A DNA stretch of 7,798 nucleotides from an uncultured Clostridia bacterium. GTDB lineage: Bacteria > Bacillota > Clostridia > TANB77 > CAG-508. The first letter of the stretch is position 1; every line of letters begins with the position of its first letter. The notes beneath the pieces are model-generated. The model was not told the origin of the DNA. It ran no database searches and worked only from the letters and a program-made list of their open reading frames with translations. Of the stretch, positions 4,928 to 7,798 are shown one piece after another. A program made the translations under genes and the position numbers. The stretch is from positions 1-7,798 of the forward strand of contig CAKOZB010000066.1 of NCBI GenBank assembly GCA_934131055.1, read 5' to 3'.

Positions 4928-4957
4928 TTGACAAAATTTGAATAATGGTTATATAAT
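4928..4957 (+). promoter_or_regulatory. Promoter of the repeat-protein operon
   Basis: TTGACA (4928-4933) and TATAAT (4952-4957) are perfect boxes 18 bp apart. They leave a leader of about 85 nt before the ATG at 5051. The leader contains an imperfect stem (CTTGGTACA 4975-4983 with TGTACAAG 4997-5004) and a 12-bp palindrome TAGTAATTACTA (5025-5036) that abuts the AGGAGG at 5036-5041 and could affect ribosome access. Confidence 0.75.
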
Positions 4958-5050
4958 TTATAGCGTAATTTATCCTTGGTACAGGGAGCAATAAAATGTA
5001 CAAGTAAGTAGTAGTATCTCAAAATAGTAATTACTAGGAGGTAAACAGAA

Positions 5051-6634
5051 ATGAAAGTTGTTATAAGATTAGAGGCACTTTCGAAGGAAGCAAAAGAAAG
5101 AATTGCGTTGGAAACAGATGATCAAAATTTGCTTGCTGAACTTTCCAGGGACGAAGAAGTTCTTGTTAGAGTTGGAGTTGCGAAAAACAAAAATACCAAT
5201 GAATTAATCTTGCAAGAACTTGCGAAAGACAAAGATGTTATTGTTAGAGCAGAGGTTGCAAAAAATAGAAATACGAATGAATTAACTTTGAACGAACTGG
5301 CAAATGACGAGGATAGTACTGTTCGACTTGGTGTTGCTGGCAATGCACTGTCGAGTACTTCAACTCTCGACCAATTGGCAAGTGATGACAACGAAGATAT
5401 TAGGACTGGTGTGGCTTGCAATACGGTAACAAGTGAAGAGACTCTTGAAAAACTAGCAAGTGATACAAGCAATCGTGTTCGGTACAGTGTTATAAGTCAT
5501 CAGATGCGTTACAAAACCAGAAAAATATGGAAAAAACTTTCAGAAGACACTGATGAAGGCATTCGGTCTTATGTTGCACGTGAAACTTCAGATATAGAGT
5601 TACAAAAGAAGCTTTCTGAGGATGAGTCTGAAACAGTAAGAGAAAATGTTTTGATTAATCAGCATAATAGAGCAGAAATACGAGCATGGATTGTGCAAAA
5701 TTCTAGCAAAGAAAGTATGATATTTTCAGTTTTGGACACGTTTGATTGGCCAGATGAAACTCTCATGGAGCTGATTGATAATCTGCCTAAAAAAATTAGG
5801 TTGTATATTGCAGAAAACTTGACTGTTAGCGAGGTGGTTTTGAGAAAATTAGCAGATGATCTTTGGGAAGAAATTCGGATGGTTATTGCTCAAAAGACTA
5901 GCATAAGCCATGATATGAGAACAAAACTTGCAGAGGATCCCTGTGATAGAGTTCGACTGATTATTGCTCAGAATCCTGAGATAGATCAGACAACGATAAT
6001 CAAGTTGGCAAATGACCCCTGCGATAAAGTACGACTGGCTATTGCTCAAAATCCTAATACAGATCAGAGCACTAAAGCAAGACTGGCAGGCGATACTTGG
6101 GAAAAGGTTCGGTTAGTTATTGCTCAAGATTCTGATACGGATCAGGGAACTTTAGTAAAACTGGCAGATGACCCTTGTGAAAAAGTTCGTGTGGCTGTTG
6201 CCGAAAATCCTAATACGGATCAAATAACGGCAATAAAATTGGCAGAAGACATTAGCGCAAAAGTACGTGTAGCTGTTGCAAAGCGTCACGATATGAATGC
6301 AAAAAATTTGATGAAATTTGCTGATTCTGAACTTGACGAAGTACGTCTAGCTGTAGTTAATAATCCTAATTCCAAAAATAAAATCTTTGTAAAACTTGCA
6401 AAAGATGTGTGCCCAGAGATAAGAGAAAAAGTTGCCAAAAGAACCAATAATCATGCGATACTTGATGAATTGTCATATGACGAAGAGGAAAAAGTTAGAT
6501 TAGCAGTTGCCACTGGTCTGGGCACGAAAAAGAGAACACTTGAAAGAATGTGCAGAGATGATGAATCACTAGATGTTAGGCTTACTGCAGGCGCCACAGT
6601 TAGAACTTGGTTTAAACCGCCATACCATTGTTAA
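5051..6634 (+). CDS. Large variant leucine-rich/HEAT-like repeat protein
   Basis: The 527-residue protein is almost entirely tandem helical repeats of about 26 residues with the pattern LAxDxxxxVRxxVAxNxxTxxxxLxx, resembling the variant leucine-rich repeat (LRV) family. After a 30-residue cap, units start at residues 31, 57, 83, 109, 135, 163 and 188. A non-repeat stretch (about 207-245) contains AEIRAWIVQNSS. Regular units resume at 267, 293, 319, 345, 371, 397, 423, 449 and 474, and the protein ends in a 28-residue tail (TWFKPPYHC). Units at 267-396 are most alike and correspond to 78-bp DNA repeats at 5849-6238. There is no signal peptide, membrane segment or catalytic domain, so a cytosolic binding scaffold is likely. 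No partner is known to me. The ATG at 5051 has a strong AGGAGG. It is the first gene of an operon with a smaller paralogue 45 bp downstream. Confidence 0.85.
   Translation: MKVVIRLEALSKEAKERIALETDDQNLLAELSRDEEVLVRVGVAKNKNTNELILQELAKDKDVIVRAEVAKNRNTNELTLNELANDEDSTVRLGVAGNALSSTSTLDQLASDDNEDIRTGVACNTVTSEETLEKLASDTSNRVRYSVISHQMRYKTRKIWKKLSEDTDEGIRSYVARETSDIELQKKLSEDESETVRENVLINQHNRAEIRAWIVQNSSKESMIFSVLDTFDWPDETLMELIDNLPKKIRLYIAENLTVSEVVLRKLADDLWEEIRMVIAQKTSISHDMRTKLAEDPCDRVRLIIAQNPEIDQTTIIKLANDPCDKVRLAIAQNPNTDQSTKARLAGDTWEKVRLVIAQDSDTDQGTLVKLADDPCEKVRVAVAENPNTDQITAIKLAEDISAKVRVAVAKRHDMNAKNLMKFADSELDEVRLAVVNNPNSKNKIFVKLAKDVCPEIREKVAKRTNNHAILDELSYDEEEKVRLAVATGLGTKKRTLERMCRDDESLDVRLTAGATVRTWFKPPYHC
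5849..6238 (+). repeat. Five 78-bp coding repeats
   Basis: Five consecutive 26-codon units share the DxxDPCxKVRLxIAQNPxTDQ-type core, with recurring DNA such as ATTGCTCA followed by CCTAATAC and GATCAG. They point to unit duplication inside the gene more recent than for the flanking, more divergent units. Confidence 0.8.
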
Positions 6635-6679
6635 GTTTATTGATAAATCAAAGAGATATCTAATTATTGAGGTGATAAA

Positions 6680-7513
6680 ATGGAATTTTGTATTGAGTTA
6701 GAAAAACTTAGTTCAAGTACGAGAAAAAGCATAGCTCGTGATACTAACATTCCTGAGCTAATAACTGCTCTAAAAGGAGATAGTGACGAAGAAGTTAGAG
6801 TATGCCTCTCAGTAAATCCAAATGTAAAAGAACCTACTTTAAGTGAAATGGCAAATGACAACTCTGCACCAGTACGTGTAAATGTTGCATTACATCCGAA
6901 TGCTAGCGATGATACAAAGTCAAAGATTTATTGTGACGATAATGTAGCTGTTCGGGTAGTTTTTGCAGAAAATACCTCTGACAAGTACTGGCTTGAGAGA
7001 TGTGCTAAAGATGATGACCAAAGAGTACGCCTAATAACAATCTATAACCCCAATATGGATGTTGAACTTGCTTTCTGGATAGTACAGCATGATAGCATTG
7101 AAGATATTAGAATACAGGCATTAAATCGATATATCAATTTAATGAGTGAAGAAAAACGTTTAAGTCTGTTGGAAAATTCATCAAAAGCAGTTCGTTTTTT
7201 CGTTGTGTCACATGCAACAAGCAATGAAAACATTTTAGCTAAGGCTTCAGCAGATGAATCTGCCGATATAAGGAAGTATATAGCAGAAAATACGACCAAT
7301 TTTGATATTATTGACAGGCTGTATTCTGAAGACGAAGATGCTCGGGTAGTATTTGCTGCTTGGAAAAGAAAACAGAGTGTTTTGTTGGAGGAGCTGGCTA
7401 CTTGCAGGAAAAAATGTAATTCATCGATAGATGATGTTCTTGACCTCATTAGTAAGAAAACAGGATTAACAAGAGAACAGGTTATAGAAAAATTTAAAAT
7501 AAGTTTCCTATAA
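6680..7513 (+). CDS. Smaller paralogous variant leucine-rich/HEAT-like repeat protein
   Basis: The 277-residue protein has the same architecture as the first half of the upstream gene. Its cap (ELEKLSSSTRKSIARDTN) matches RLEALSKEAKERIALETD. It then has repeat units such as GDSDEEVRVCLSVNPN (33-48) and ANDNSAPVRVNVALHPN (58-74). The shared non-repeat landmark is VELAFWIVQHDS (128-139; compare AEIRAWIVQNSS upstream), followed by matching NSSKAVRFFVVSHATSNENI and DESADIRKYIAENTT. It lacks the regular C-terminal block of the larger protein. It ends in a different helical tail (SSIDDVLDLISKKTGLTREQ) that could form a separate binding module. The ATG at 6680 has GAGGTG at 6669-6674. The 45-bp gap without a terminator makes it the second operon gene. 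The function is unknown; the two could form a heteromer. Confidence 0.82.
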   Translation: MEFCIELEKLSSSTRKSIARDTNIPELITALKGDSDEEVRVCLSVNPNVKEPTLSEMANDNSAPVRVNVALHPNASDDTKSKIYCDDNVAVRVVFAENTSDKYWLERCAKDDDQRVRLITIYNPNMDVELAFWIVQHDSIEDIRIQALNRYINLMSEEKRLSLLENSSKAVRFFVVSHATSNENILAKASADESADIRKYIAENTTNFDIIDRLYSEDEDARVVFAAWKRKQSVLLEELATCRKKCNSSIDDVLDLISKKTGLTREQVIEKFKISFL

Positions 7514-7543
7514 GAAAGGCTCAGTGATAAGAGAAAAACTATA

Positions 7544-7590
7544 AAAAAACATGGATATATGTCTAATATAAGACTATATCCATGTTTTTT
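7544..7590 (+). terminator. Terminator of the repeat-protein operon
   Basis: AAAAAACATGGATATA (7544-7559) and TATATCCATGTTTTTT (7575-7590) are perfectly complementary. An inner GTCT/AGAC pairing (7561-7564 with 7571-7574) extends the stem, and a T-run ends it. The A-run on the 5' side means it could also work in reverse. Confidence 0.9.
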
Positions 7591-7629
7591 GTACTAGTTG
7601 GTCAGCTTTATATAATTTTGCAATTTTTA

Positions 7630-7638
7630 TGTTACAAT
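7630..7638 (+). promoter_or_regulatory. Possible extended -10 promoter for the last gene
   Basis: TGT directly followed by TACAAT (7633-7638) fits an extended -10. No good -35 is seen at the right distance. It lies 28 bp before the ATG at 7666, after the operon terminator, so the next gene probably has its own promoter. Confidence 0.4.
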
Positions 7639-7665
7639 ATACGAAAAATGAAGAAGGAGCTATAT

Positions 7666-7798
7666 ATGGAAAAGAAAAATATTATGAAAAAAATATTAAT
7701 TGCAACGGGAATTGTGGTTATAATTAGTGTAATAACAACCATAGGAATAGGAAATTATTTTGTTAATTACGCAATCTTAAGAACGGGAAATGGTGGAG
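7666..7798 (+). CDS. Partial membrane-anchored protein, possibly alpha/beta hydrolase (runs off the window)
   Basis: Forty-four codons are visible. The ATG at 7666 has AAGGAG at 7654-7659. A lysine-rich start is followed by a hydrophobic segment (about residues 10-29, ILIATGIVVIISVITTIGIG), then NYFVNYAILRTGNGG. An N-terminal anchor followed by NYFVNYAL-type sequence is familiar from extracytoplasmic alpha/beta hydrolases of Firmicutes (YqkD-like), but no catalytic motif lies within the window. The product call is therefore tentative; the gene itself is well supported. Confidence 0.6.
   Translation, partial: MEKKNIMKKILIATGIVVIISVITTIGIGNYFVNYAILRTGNGG

Noticed and set aside
4816..5022. Reverse-strand open frame between the divergent genes
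   Set aside because: It overlaps both divergent promoters, has no ribosome site and looks like chance AT-rich coding.
5122..7449. Reverse-strand open frames within the two repeat-protein genes
   Set aside because: They are Ser/Leu/Phe-rich mirror readings of the repeat codons, lack ribosome sites and promoters, and match no family.

Overview
The window comes from an AT-rich, low-GC Gram-positive chromosome, most likely a Clostridia member (Clostridiaceae or Lachnospiraceae type). The signs are strong AGGAGG-type ribosome sites, consensus TTGACA/TATAAT promoters, A/T-ending codons, U-tract hairpin terminators and clostridial-looking proteins. It reads as an accessory mosaic with duplicated and partly decayed modules, not a single pathway. 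The genes fall by eye into a very AT-rich set (48-2378 and 3713-4213) and a less AT-rich set (2443-3330, 4375-4773, 5051-7513).

Left part (1-1291): a two-gene unit with a membrane-anchored SanA/YdcF-like DUF218 protein followed 17 bp later by a maltose/galactoside-type sugar O-acetyltransferase.

Centre-left (1300-2432): a complete type III toxin-antitoxin locus, best matching the CptIN group. It has a promoter, two exact 50-nt tandem RNA antitoxin repeats plus a 7-nt partial third, a GAAA-capped hairpin, and a ToxN/AbiQ-superfamily toxin gene. Each repeat can fold as an H-type pseudoknot. Directly downstream, a promoter with a 19-bp spacer and an internal dyad (MerR-type geometry) drives a carboxymuconolactone decarboxylase/cupin gene that has lost its middle by an apparent in-frame deletion. 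A bidirectional hairpin closes this unit.

Centre (2443-4347): a reverse-strand gene for a papain-fold C39/BtrH-N-like protein, then a second copy of the antitoxin promoter and leader. This copy has only one repeat and no toxin gene. It runs straight into the 3' remnant of another cupin gene and a 5'-truncated aminoglycoside/choline-kinase-type phosphotransferase, so it is an orphan antitoxin RNA on a deletion scar.

Right part (4375-7798): a small reverse-strand gene of unknown function is divergent from a two-gene operon encoding large and small paralogous proteins built of about 26-residue variant leucine-rich/HEAT-like helical repeats. The operon ends in a strong terminator. The start of a membrane-anchored protein, tentatively an alpha/beta hydrolase, runs off the end.

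The most interesting content is the CptIN-like system with its orphan antitoxin copy, followed by the repeat-protein pair.
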